Source: JAXHMM01 sp964528445
GTDB taxonomy: Bacteria > Bacteroidota > Rhodothermia > Balneolales > Balneolaceae
Length of the DNA: 9,204 nt
Reading direction: 5' to 3'
NCBI GenBank assembly: GCA_964528445.1
Contig: CAZGSL010000057.1
Span: 1 to 9,204 of the forward strand
A program made the translations under genes and the position numbers. The notes beneath the pieces are model-generated. The model saw only the letters and a list, made by a program, of their open reading frames with translations, was not told where the DNA came from and did not search any database. This document shows, piece after piece, positions 1-6,472 of the stretch (position 1 is the first letter of the stretch; the number at the start of each line of letters is the position of its first letter).

Positions 1-3
1 CAT

Positions 4-75
4 GCCAATGTAGCTCAGGGGTAGAGCAACGCTCTCGTAAAGCGTAGGTCGTCGGTTCGAATCCGACCATTGGCT
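4..75 (+). tRNA. tRNA-Thr (anticodon CGT)
   Basis: A full cloverleaf can be folded by eye. The acceptor stem GCCAATG (4-10) pairs with CATTGGC (68-74). The D stem is GCTC/GAGC (13-16 and 24-27). The anticodon stem ACGCT/AGCGT encloses the loop CTCGTAA (34-40), and the T stem GTCGG/CCGAC encloses TTCGAAT. Anticodon CGT at 36-38 reads the threonine codon ACG. The discriminator base is T75 and it is followed by CA, so the 3' CCA is not encoded and must be added by the CCA-adding enzyme. The gene begins 3 nt into the window, so its promoter is not visible. The rlpA start lies 33 nt downstream. Confidence 0.97.
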
Positions 76-108
76 CATTTTTTCAGGGCAACCAGCCTCC
101 TCACCCCT

Positions 109-807
109 ATGAACGCTTCCCGGAAACTTCTGCCGGTTCTGCTGATCGCGTGCCTGAGCCTGTTTCTCGCCTCCTGCGGACTAACGGGACGCGTCGGCAG
201 CCGGGCCGCCGAAAGCGGAGCCGCAGAGGAGAACCGTCCGGTACGGCCGGGCGCCATGATTGAAGAGGGGGTCGCCAGCTGGTACGGCCCCAATTTTCAC
301 GGAAAGCTTACCGCCAACGGGGAAAAATACAACATGAACGGGCTGACCGCCGCCCACCGCACCCTCCCCTTCGATACGGTGGTCCGCGTGGAGAACAGCA
401 GCAACGGCGAGTCGGTCGTGGTGCGGATCAACGACCGGGGCCCCTTCGTGGACAACCGGATTATCGACCTCTCCCGAAAAGCCGCCGAGGAGATCGGAAT
501 GCTGGGGCTGGGCACGGCCCCCGTCCGCCTCTACTTGGTGGAGGGAGCGCTGGAGGAGTCACGGATGACCGACCTGGACCGTCCCACCTACACGCTGCAG
601 CTGGGCTCCTACACGACCGAGGAGAAGGCTCTCGCGCATGCCCGGAAGATAGAGGGCGCCCGGGTCGAGGAGGTCCAAATGAACGGAGAGGCGATCTACC
701 GGGTCTATTACGGGATGTACCTGGAACGGGGGGATGCCGAAAAAGAGCTGGAAGAACTTGCCCAAAACGGCATCGAGGGAGGCTACGTCAAGCAGCTGGA
801 AAACTGA
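109..807 (+). CDS. rlpA: RlpA-family septal ring lytic transglycosylase, lipoprotein
   Basis: The protein has 232 residues. It starts with a lipoprotein signal peptide: basic MNASRK, a hydrophobic stretch, then the lipobox L20-A21-S22-C23, so it should be lipid-anchored at C23. Residues about 52-145 form the double-psi beta-barrel domain of RlpA, with GVASWYG, FHGKLTANGEKY and RINDRGPF. E72 (in ANGEKY) and D109 (in NDRGPF) match the acidic residues known to be essential in Pseudomonas RlpA, so glycan-strand cleavage at denuded peptidoglycan is plausible. Residues about 158-230 are a SPOR domain (YTLQLGSYTT...), which binds denuded septal glycan in this family. An in-frame ATG at 70 lies inside the tRNA acceptor stem, so the ATG at 109 is preferred; it also gives a clean signal peptide. 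The gene ends 4 nt before crtI, which suggests co-transcription. Length is short for the family but both domains are complete. Confidence 0.92.
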   Translation: MNASRKLLPVLLIACLSLFLASCGLTGRVGSRAAESGAAEENRPVRPGAMIEEGVASWYGPNFHGKLTANGEKYNMNGLTAAHRTLPFDTVVRVENSSNGESVVVRINDRGPFVDNRIIDLSRKAAEEIGMLGLGTAPVRLYLVEGALEESRMTDLDRPTYTLQLGSYTTEEKALAHARKIEGARVEEVQMNGEAIYRVYYGMYLERGDAEKELEELAQNGIEGGYVKQLEN

Positions 808-811
808 CCGG

Positions 812-2293
812 ATGGGGAAAGACATTATCGTCATCGGCGGCGGATTCGGCGGACTGGCCGCGGCTTCCCGGCTGCTCTCGCGCGGACACCGGGTCCGGCT
901 TTTCGAGGCGCGCGACCGGCTGGGGGGACGCGCCTATACCTACGAGATCGAAGGATTCACCTTCGACGGGGGACCCACGATTATTACCGCCCCCTTTCTT
1001 TTTGACGAGATCTTTGAAGCGGCCGGCAGACGCCGCGAGGATTACGTCACGTTCCTGCCCTGCGATCCCTTCTACCGTGTTTTTGGCGACCGCGGACACG
1101 TTTTCAACCACAGCGAAAATCTCCGGGATGTGCTCTCGGAGATCGACCGCATCAATCCGGCCGACCGTGAGGGATACCTGCAGCTCCTGGAATCCACGGA
1201 GAAAATATTCAATAAAGGATTCCTGGAGCTGGCCGACCGGCCCTTCCTGAGTGTATGGGACATGATCGGGGTAGTGCCCGACCTGCTTCGCCTTCGCTCC
1301 CACCAGTCGGTCTACCGCTACGTCTCGGAATTCATAGAGGATGATTTCCTGCGGCGCTGCTTCTCCTTCCATCCCCTTCTGGTGGGCGGGAATCCCTTCG
1401 AGACCACCTCCGTGTACGCCATGATCCACTACCTGGAACGGGAGTGGGGCGTCTGGTACTGCAAGGGAGGGACCGGTGCGCTGGTGGAGGCCCTGGCGCG
1501 GCTGATCCGCGAGCAGGGCGGGGAGATTCGCTGCGAATCGGAAGTGGAGGAAATTCTGATCGACAGCGGTACGGCGAAAGGCGTTCGGCTGAAGGACGGC
1601 AGCGAACACGCCGCCGATCTGGTGATCTCCAACGCAGACGCGGCCCATACCTACCGCCGTCTGGTACCGGGCCGGTGGCGGAGCACCTGGACCGACCGCA
1701 AAATCGGGAGCGCCCGCTACAGCATGTCCCTCTTCGTGATCTATTTCGGCACCGACCGGAGATACCGCGAAAGCGGACTGGCCCACCACAACATCATCCT
1801 GGGGAAGCGGTACAAAGGGCTGCTGGACGACATCTTCCGGGAGAAGGAGCTGCCGGAGGATTTCTCGCTCTATCTCCACATGCCCACCCTTACCGATCCC
1901 TCGCTGGCGCCCGGGGGACACGAGGCGTTTTACGTGCTCTCACCGGTGCCGCACCTGGACGGCGACACGGACTGGGGGCGCCGGGCCGGCCCCTACCGGG
2001 ACGCCATCATGGATTTCCTGGAGAGAAAATTCCTGCCCGGCCTGAGCGACCACATTGTGGCCGAACACCGCATCGATCCCCGGCATTTCCGCGACACCCT
2101 GAACAGCTACAAGGGGTCGGCATTCAGCATGGCTCCCCTGCTGTCGCAGTCCGCCTGGTTCCGTCCCCACAACCGGTCGGAGGATATTGACGGGCTTTAC
2201 CTGGTGGGGGCGGGTACGCATCCGGGAGCCGGACTTCCGGGCGTGCTCTCCTCGGCGAAAATAGCCGAAGAGCTGATCGCCAATGATAGATAG
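812..2293 (+). CDS. crtI: Phytoene desaturase, CrtI family (FAD-dependent)
   Basis: The protein has 493 residues. The N-terminus is an FAD/NAD-binding Rossmann fold (IIVIGGGFGG, residues 5-14), followed by FEARDRLGGRAYT, the ribose-contacting Glu and second nucleotide motif of this flavoprotein group. The middle carries CrtI-typical stretches KGGTGALVEAL (218-228), VISNADAAHTYRRL (271-284) and SMSLFVIYFGT (304-314). The C-terminus, GLYLVGAGTHPGAGLPG (461-477), fits the bacterial phytoene dehydrogenase signature at every fixed position I checked. Family role: stepwise desaturation of phytoene towards lycopene at the membrane. The ATG at 812 is chosen because it starts immediately before the Rossmann fold; the ATG at 734 would add 26 unrelated residues overlapping rlpA. 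No crtB or other carotenoid gene is adjacent in view. A CrtD-like or other carotenoid desaturase role cannot be excluded. The stop is 7 nt from the convergent transaldolase stop, with no room for a separate terminator. Confidence 0.9.
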   Translation: MGKDIIVIGGGFGGLAAASRLLSRGHRVRLFEARDRLGGRAYTYEIEGFTFDGGPTIITAPFLFDEIFEAAGRRREDYVTFLPCDPFYRVFGDRGHVFNHSENLRDVLSEIDRINPADREGYLQLLESTEKIFNKGFLELADRPFLSVWDMIGVVPDLLRLRSHQSVYRYVSEFIEDDFLRRCFSFHPLLVGGNPFETTSVYAMIHYLEREWGVWYCKGGTGALVEALARLIREQGGEIRCESEVEEILIDSGTAKGVRLKDGSEHAADLVISNADAAHTYRRLVPGRWRSTWTDRKIGSARYSMSLFVIYFGTDRRYRESGLAHHNIILGKRYKGLLDDIFREKELPEDFSLYLHMPTLTDPSLAPGGHEAFYVLSPVPHLDGDTDWGRRAGPYRDAIMDFLERKFLPGLSDHIVAEHRIDPRHFRDTLNSYKGSAFSMAPLLSQSAWFRPHNRSEDIDGLYLVGAGTHPGAGLPGVLSSAKIAEELIANDR

Positions 2294-2300
2294 GTAAGCG

Positions 2301-2963
2301 TCAAGCGTTGCCCAGCTCGTCCTGCAGGTCGTTCCAGTCGTCCAGGAAACGCTGCAACCCGCGGTCGGTCAGGGGATGGTGCAGCAGTTTCTCGATCACG
2401 TCCACGGGCATGGTGGCCACGTCCGCGCCGACCCGGGCCGCCTGCAGCACGTGCATGGGATGACGGATGCTGGCGGCCAGGACCTCGGTTTCAAATCCGT
2501 AATTGTCGTAGATGGTAACCACGTCCTCGATCAGCTGCATGCCGTCGTCGGAGATGTCGTCCAGTCTCCCGATGAACGGCGAGATGTAAGAGGCGCCGGC
2601 CTTGGCGGCAATCAACGCCTGTGTAGCGGAGAAGCAGAGCGTGCAGTTAATGCGGATACCTTCGCCGCTGAGGGTTTTTATCGCCTTGATACCCTCCTTG
2701 ATCAGGGGAACCTTCACCACCACGTTATCGGCAATGTCGGCAAGGTGGCGCGCCTCCTCCACGATTTCCCCGTACTCGGTGGAGACGACCTCCGCGGAGA
2801 CGTCACCGTCTACCATGTCACAGATTTTGGCGATGTGGCCTTCAAAATCGGCCACCCCGATTTTGGCGCACAGGCTGGGATTGGTGGTAACGCCATCGAG
2901 CACGCCCAGTTCGTTGGCTTCCCGAATTTCATCAAGATCGGCGGTGTCGATAAAAAATTTCAT
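2301..2963 (-). CDS. tal: Transaldolase, small TalC/FSA-like subfamily
   Basis: The protein has 220 residues, the usual size of the compact MipB/TalC/fructose-6-phosphate aldolase group. MKFFIDTADLDEI and GVTTNPSL (24-31) are hallmark starts. K84 in VVVKVPL is the expected Schiff-base lysine of the TIM barrel. Two positions separate transaldolases from fructose-6-phosphate aldolases: E58 (SAEVVS) stands where FSA has Gln59, and F130 (SPFIGR) stands where FSA has Tyr131. Both are the transaldolase type, so dihydroxyacetone transfer in the non-oxidative pentose phosphate pathway is the better call. AAAGGGG lies 10 nt upstream of the ATG and may be a ribosome site. A TATATTTT stretch on the - strand (3005-3012) resembles the -7 box TAnnTTTG used in Bacteroidota, but no -33 partner is visible. 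It follows the response regulator by 82 nt in the same direction and could be read from it or from its own promoter. Confidence 0.92.
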   Translation of the reverse strand: MKFFIDTADLDEIREANELGVLDGVTTNPSLCAKIGVADFEGHIAKICDMVDGDVSAEVVSTEYGEIVEEARHLADIADNVVVKVPLIKEGIKAIKTLSGEGIRINCTLCFSATQALIAAKAGASYISPFIGRLDDISDDGMQLIEDVVTIYDNYGFETEVLAASIRHPMHVLQAARVGADVATMPVDVIEKLLHHPLTDRGLQRFLDDWNDLQDELGNA

Positions 2964-3045
2964 GGATGCTGTACCCCTTTGGTTATGTGACTGATTCCGA
3001 TTCTAAAATATAAAATAAACGCGCGCTTAGCGACTCGCGATCAGC

Positions 3046-3765
3046 CTATTCGGCGTTGTTTATTTTCTCCAGGAACTCCTCCTTGTAGTTCCGGCCGATG
3101 GGGATGATATCCTCTTCCATAACGATCCGATTTCCGGTGATCCGGTCGATCTTTGAGATGTTGACGATAAAGGATTTGTGCACCTGGGAAAAATCCTGGT
3201 CGGGCAGAATGCCCAGCCAGTGCTTCAGGGACTGGCGAAACATGTAATCCTCCTCTTCCAGGTGCAAGTGCACGTAGTCCCGGTCCGATTCGATATAGCG
3301 GATACGGTCGTACTCTATCTTGTAGATCGTATTGTCCGCTTTTTCGAACGTATACCGGCGTGCCGGCGCGCCGGCATCATCCGGTGATACCCTGGGAGCC
3401 TCTCCCCCTCTCCCGCCGGCGAGCGAGGAGACGGCCTTCAGGAACCGCTCAAAAGAGATGGGTTTCAGAAGGTAGTCGGCCACATTCAGTTCGAACCCCT
3501 CCAGCGCGTAGTCGGGATAGGCAGTAGTGACAATGACCTCGGGGGGATTGTTGAGCGACTTCAGAAAATTGAGTCCGCTGATCTTGGGCAGGTTGATATC
3601 CAGGAAAATAAGGTCGATCTCCTCCGCCTGCAGGGACTCCATGGCGGAGAGAGGATTGGAGTGGACCGCGGCCAGCTCCAGGTAGGGCAGTTCGTCGATA
3701 TATTTCTTCAGCACACCCTGCGCAGGCTTTTCATCTTCGAGTATCAGGCATTTAATCTTCGGCAT
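3046..3765 (-). CDS. LytTR-family two-component response regulator
   Basis: The protein has 239 residues. Residues about 3-118 form a receiver domain: acidic pair E10-D11, phospho-acceptor D56 (IFLDINLP), switch threonine T80 (VIVTTAYP) and conserved K101 (LLKPIS). A linker of about 20 residues rich in Gly, Pro and Ala follows. Residues about 138-236 form a LytTR DNA-binding domain, with YIESDRDYVHLHL, the F-S-Q-V-H-K-S-F-I-V-N region and the closing IPIGRNYKEEF. LytTR proteins bind paired direct repeats and usually activate neighbouring or envelope genes. The ATG at 3765 lies inside the kinase gene, giving a 14-nt overlap that implies translational coupling and a cognate pair. I could not identify its target promoter; the region right of the kinase is interrupted by the assembly gap. 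Confidence 0.93.
   Translation of the reverse strand: MPKIKCLILEDEKPAQGVLKKYIDELPYLELAAVHSNPLSAMESLQAEEIDLIFLDINLPKISGLNFLKSLNNPPEVIVTTAYPDYALEGFELNVADYLLKPISFERFLKAVSSLAGGRGGEAPRVSPDDAGAPARRYTFEKADNTIYKIEYDRIRYIESDRDYVHLHLEEEDYMFRQSLKHWLGILPDQDFSQVHKSFIVNISKIDRITGNRIVMEEDIIPIGRNYKEEFLEKINNAE
3361..3376. repeat. 16-bp perfect palindrome inside the response regulator linker
   Basis: TGCCGGCGCGCCGGCA is identical to its own reverse complement over all 16 bases. It falls in the codons for residues 130-135 of the regulator, in the low-complexity linker between receiver and LytTR domains. Being GC-only except at the two ends, it may simply reflect composition in an unconstrained linker, but it could also form a hairpin in mRNA or serve as a protein site. 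Confidence 0.7.
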
Positions 3766-4795
3766 GGTGCAATTTAATCGACAGCTGCACCAGGAACAAC
3801 TCCTCCGAACGACTGATGGAGAGCGTATGGCGGTCAGGATAGAGCAGCTCGAGTCGCTTGCGGACGTTTCGGAGCCCGATCCCCTCCTGATCGGGACGCT
3901 CGTCGCTCTCCTGGGAGGGGGACCAGTTGTTTTCCGCCCTGAACTCCATCCACCGCTCCTCTATGGAGATATGTATCCGGATCCAGATGTTGTCGTCCTG
4001 TGTCTGCATGCTGTGCTTGAAACTGTTCTCGATAAAGGAGATCAGCAGCAGGGGCGCGATCTGCAGGCCGTCTGCTTCTCCCTCCACTTCGAACTGCACC
4101 TCTCCGCGGTCTTCCAGCCGAATCTTCTCCAGGTCGATGTAGTTGCGGATGTAATCGAGCTCCTTCTGCAGGGGCACGAATTTTTCGTTGGCTTCGTACA
4201 GCATATACCGCATGATTTCGGAGAGCTTCAGGATCATCTGGGGCGCCTTGTCCGATTTCTCCAGGGTATAGTAGTAGATGCTGTTCAGGTGATTGAACAT
4301 CACATGCGGGTTGATCTGGGACTTCAGGAATTTGAGCTCGCTCTCCACCCGCTCCTTCTCCAGCTCGCTCATCTGCTGCAGCCGCTCCTGGTGGTCCCAG
4401 ATCAGCTTGAAGCTGCCGAAGATGATAATAATTGTGCCCAGGCTAACAAACGAATAGGACAAGCCCCGAAGGGAGAGATCGATGTAGCGCTCCCTGTGAC
4501 TCAGAAGCCACTCCAGCACCGTCTCATCGAAAAGGCTGAAAAGGGCCAGGATCACAAGAATGGCTCCAATGTACTGCAGGTGCCGACCCCGCTCCAGGTA
4601 ATAGGGCATCACCACAAAGTTATTGAGCGTAGCCAGAACTACATAGTATCCCGTCACGATCACCTCGTCCAGTTCCAGGTCGACGGCGCTGTTCTCCAGG
4701 TTCAGCAGATCGGGTAGAAAGAGATAGATGATCCAGAGGTAGAAAAAGACACTGACCTCATTGAAGAGAAGGGATCGTATCCGGCTTGTCCGCAT
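3752..4795 (-). CDS. LytS-type membrane sensor histidine kinase
   Basis: The protein has 347 residues. The N-terminal part is hydrophobic, with four probable membrane segments at about 13-31, 45-66, 74-94 and 109-131. A short charged coiled-coil-like stretch (about 134-158) leads into the His_kinase domain found in LytS/YehU-type sensors. The phospho-acceptor is H164 in LKSQINPHVMFNHLNSIY; most family members have NPHFLFN there, so VMFNH is a mild variant. The ATPase part has the N box ISFIENSFKHS (252-262) and the G box EGIGLRNVRKRLELLY (304-319). No extracellular sensor domain is apparent, so the signal is probably sensed in the membrane or through a partner. It overlaps the response regulator by 14 nt and should phosphorylate it. 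The ATG at 4795 is chosen as the first in frame ahead of the membrane region; no convincing ribosome site precedes it. Confidence 0.92.
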   Translation of the reverse strand: MRTSRIRSLLFNEVSVFFYLWIIYLFLPDLLNLENSAVDLELDEVIVTGYYVVLATLNNFVVMPYYLERGRHLQYIGAILVILALFSLFDETVLEWLLSHRERYIDLSLRGLSYSFVSLGTIIIIFGSFKLIWDHQERLQQMSELEKERVESELKFLKSQINPHVMFNHLNSIYYYTLEKSDKAPQMILKLSEIMRYMLYEANEKFVPLQKELDYIRNYIDLEKIRLEDRGEVQFEVEGEADGLQIAPLLLISFIENSFKHSMQTQDDNIWIRIHISIEERWMEFRAENNWSPSQESDERPDQEGIGLRNVRKRLELLYPDRHTLSISRSEELFLVQLSIKLHHAED

Positions 4796-4945
4796 TACAG
4801 GCTTTTCGCAATTTTACATTTAGCCGCATGGTACGCCATTTTTTTAAAAATTTTCAACGAAATGAGATAATCACCTCTTCTCCTGCTACGAAACGCGTAA
4901 ACGGCGGGATATTCCGTTCGTCTCGCCCGCAGGGTTGTTGGTGCC
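4796..4945. other. Intergenic region upstream of the sensor kinase, ending at the gap
   Basis: These 150 nt precede the kinase gene and stop at the N run. The part nearest the kinase (about 4805-4880) is AT-rich with runs of T and A, unlike the GC-rich genes around it, and is the natural place for the kinase promoter. A TAAAATTG on the - strand (4809-4816) resembles the Bacteroidota -7 box, but it would leave almost no leader and has no -33 partner, so I do not call it. The 60-90 nt next to the gap are GC-rich and open in several frames on both strands. They may be the end of a gene hidden in the gap, but no frame gives a recognisable protein. Confidence 0.5.
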
Positions 4946-5045
4946 NNNNNNNNNNNNNNNNNNNNNNNNNNNNNNNNNNNNNNNNNNNNNNNNNNNNNNN
5001 NNNNNNNNNNNNNNNNNNNNNNNNNNNNNNNNNNNNNNNNNNNNN
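4946..5045. other. Assembly gap of 100 N
   Basis: The run is exactly 100 N, the conventional filler for a scaffold gap of unknown size. It removes the start of the outer membrane protein on the right and possibly the end of another gene on the left. Any open reading frame drawn through it is artificial, and adjacency across it should not be taken as proven. Confidence 0.98.
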
Positions 5046-6191
5046 CCCTTCATCAACTTTGTCCGCGACCAGGCCGACGCCATTGTCCACCTGCTGATCA
5101 CCGACGCCGGCACCGGCAGCGGTGGTACCGAGTATACGATGAATTTCATCGGACGCGGAGCCTACGAAGGGAGGAGCGATACCCTGGTGTACACCTCCCC
5201 GCAATCCGACACACAGGATGAAGAGCGGGCGGGACTCGTACGGCATATCAAGATCGGGCTCTCCCCCTATATCATGGATACTCCCCTGCTGCAGTACGCC
5301 GACCTGCAGGTCGATACCCCCGGTGACGACGAACAGCAGCAACAGCAACAGGACGACAAATGGAACTACTGGGTCTTCGAGGCGGACGTAAGCGGGGAGT
5401 ACGACGAAGAGGAAACGGAGCGATCCTACCAGATCAGCGGGGGCCTCAATGCCAACAGGACTACCCACGACTGGAAGATCGACCTGGATGCCAACTACAA
5501 CTACGAGGAGGAGCGATTCGAATTCTCCGACAACGACTCCACCGACGAAACCACCACACGTACCTTTACGTCCATCAACAGGTCGTTTGATGCCCTGGTG
5601 GTAAAAAGCCTGGGTCCCCACTGGTCGGCCGGACTCTCCGGCAATGTCGGATCTTCCACCTTCAGCAACATCGATTGGGAATACGGGGGCAGCCCCACAC
5701 TGGAGTATAATGTCTTTCCCTACCGGGAGTTCCAGCGCCGCGAGCTGCTGATCCAATACCAGATCTCACCCACCTACAACCAGTACCGCGACACCACCCG
5801 GCTGGGCAAAATCGAGGAATTCGTGGTGCAGCAATCCCTCGAGGTGAGCCTTGACGTCACCGAAACCTGGGGCTCCATCAACGCCTCCGTCGAGGGCAGC
5901 CACTATTTACATGACGCCACCAAAAATCGCCTCTCCTTCCGCACCAATCTCAATTTCCGGATCACCCGGGGACTCGACCTGAACCTGGAGCTGGATTACT
6001 CCCTGATAAGCGACGAGATCACGCTTCCATCAGCGGCGGACCGCGAGGAGCGGCTGACCGGGGTACGCGACGTGCCCACCTCCTACTCGTTCGGAGCGGA
6101 GATCGGACTCAGCTTCACCTTCGGCTCCATCTACAACAGCATCGTCAATCCCCGGCTCGGCGGCGGTGGCGGAGGCGGACGCTTCTTCTAA
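5046..6191 (+). CDS. Outer membrane beta-barrel protein, N-terminus missing in gap
   Basis: The visible part is 381 residues and starts at the gap edge in frame; the true start and signal peptide are lost. The first 80 or so residues form a compact conserved-looking domain (FINFVRDQADAIVHLLIT, then GTGSGGTEYTMNFIGRG). I associate it from memory with uncharacterised proteins of Gemmatimonadota and Rhodothermota, but cannot name a domain. A linker with six glutamines (codons at 5334-5351) inside acidic sequence follows. From about residue 105 the protein shows many alternating hydrophobic and polar strands rich in Tyr, Asn, Ser and Asp, each ending near acidic loops, as in outer membrane barrels. 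The end is GGGGGGGRFF; the final Phe is the usual BAM-recognised residue. Function unknown: channel, transporter or assembly factor are all open. It is likely the last gene of its transcript because a strong terminator follows. It faces away from the kinase across the gap. Confidence 0.75.
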   Translation, partial: PFINFVRDQADAIVHLLITDAGTGSGGTEYTMNFIGRGAYEGRSDTLVYTSPQSDTQDEERAGLVRHIKIGLSPYIMDTPLLQYADLQVDTPGDDEQQQQQQDDKWNYWVFEADVSGEYDEEETERSYQISGGLNANRTTHDWKIDLDANYNYEEERFEFSDNDSTDETTTRTFTSINRSFDALVVKSLGPHWSAGLSGNVGSSTFSNIDWEYGGSPTLEYNVFPYREFQRRELLIQYQISPTYNQYRDTTRLGKIEEFVVQQSLEVSLDVTETWGSINASVEGSHYLHDATKNRLSFRTNLNFRITRGLDLNLELDYSLISDEITLPSAADREERLTGVRDVPTSYSFGAEIGLSFTFGSIYNSIVNPRLGGGGGGGRFF

Positions 6192-6253
6192 AGACATTCC
6201 GCTCCGCTACTACTGATTTATCCGCGTAACACGTACCCTCCACCCCTTCCATA

Positions 6254-6276
6254 CCCCCGGCTCAGCCGGGGGTTTT
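6254..6276 (+). terminator. Rho-independent terminator after the outer membrane protein
   Basis: CCCCCGGC (6254-6261) pairs perfectly with GCCGGGGG (6265-6272) around a TCA loop, and TTTT follows directly. It lies 62 nt after the stop codon. There is no T run on the other strand, so it acts on + strand transcripts. A weaker second hairpin, CCCGG/CCGGG (6285-6289 and 6295-6299), follows without a clean T tract. The rest of the intergenic region up to 6472 shows no gene; it holds a small inverted repeat, ATGAT-TT-ATCAT (6333-6344), and presumably the efflux promoter, which I could not pinpoint. Confidence 0.88.
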
Positions 6277-6472
6277 GTATGATACCCGGGCTTGCCGGGC
6301 CCTGTAAAATCTTTTAAATGTTCGCGGCCTTAATGATTTATCATGTAAAGCTGTGAACCAAACGGGTCTTCTTTTCGTAATCAATTCCTATTCCCGGCAT
6401 AGAGGCGGACAAGATCCGTCTTCTGACGTTCGTTCCGTACGGTGCGGGTGTCTCATTCATTCGTTTTAACCC

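Noticed and set aside
788..1921. Long open frame of 377 codons on the - strand
   Set aside because: It lies antisense to crtI, whose protein matches its family across the full length. GC-rich genes often leave the opposite strand open; the translation shows no domain.
1444..2190. Open frame of 248 codons on the + strand within crtI
   Set aside because: It is a frame-shifted reading of crtI, rich in Arg, Gly and Pro with no domain, typical of a GC-driven shadow.
3013..3045. Possible terminator between response regulator and transaldolase
   Set aside because: On the - strand a CG-rich stretch precedes a T-rich one, but the best stem is only four pairs with a ten-base loop, too weak to call.
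3764..4717. Open frame of 317 codons on the + strand opposite the kinase
   Set aside because: It is antisense to the kinase, whose H, N and G boxes are clear. The translation is Leu, Gln and Val-rich without recognisable domains.
4935..5045. TTG at 4935 as the start of the outer membrane protein
   Set aside because: Only three codons precede the N run and the gap length is unknown, so the frame across it means nothing. No signal peptide is visible there.
5331..5354. CAG/CAA tract as a possible simple-sequence repeat for phase variation
   Set aside because: The units are trinucleotides of mixed CAG and CAA, so slippage would not shift the frame. It is best read as a glutamine-rich linker.
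4854..5756. Open frame on the - strand crossing the N run
   Set aside because: It is continuous only because N codons cannot be stops, and its right part is antisense to the outer membrane protein.
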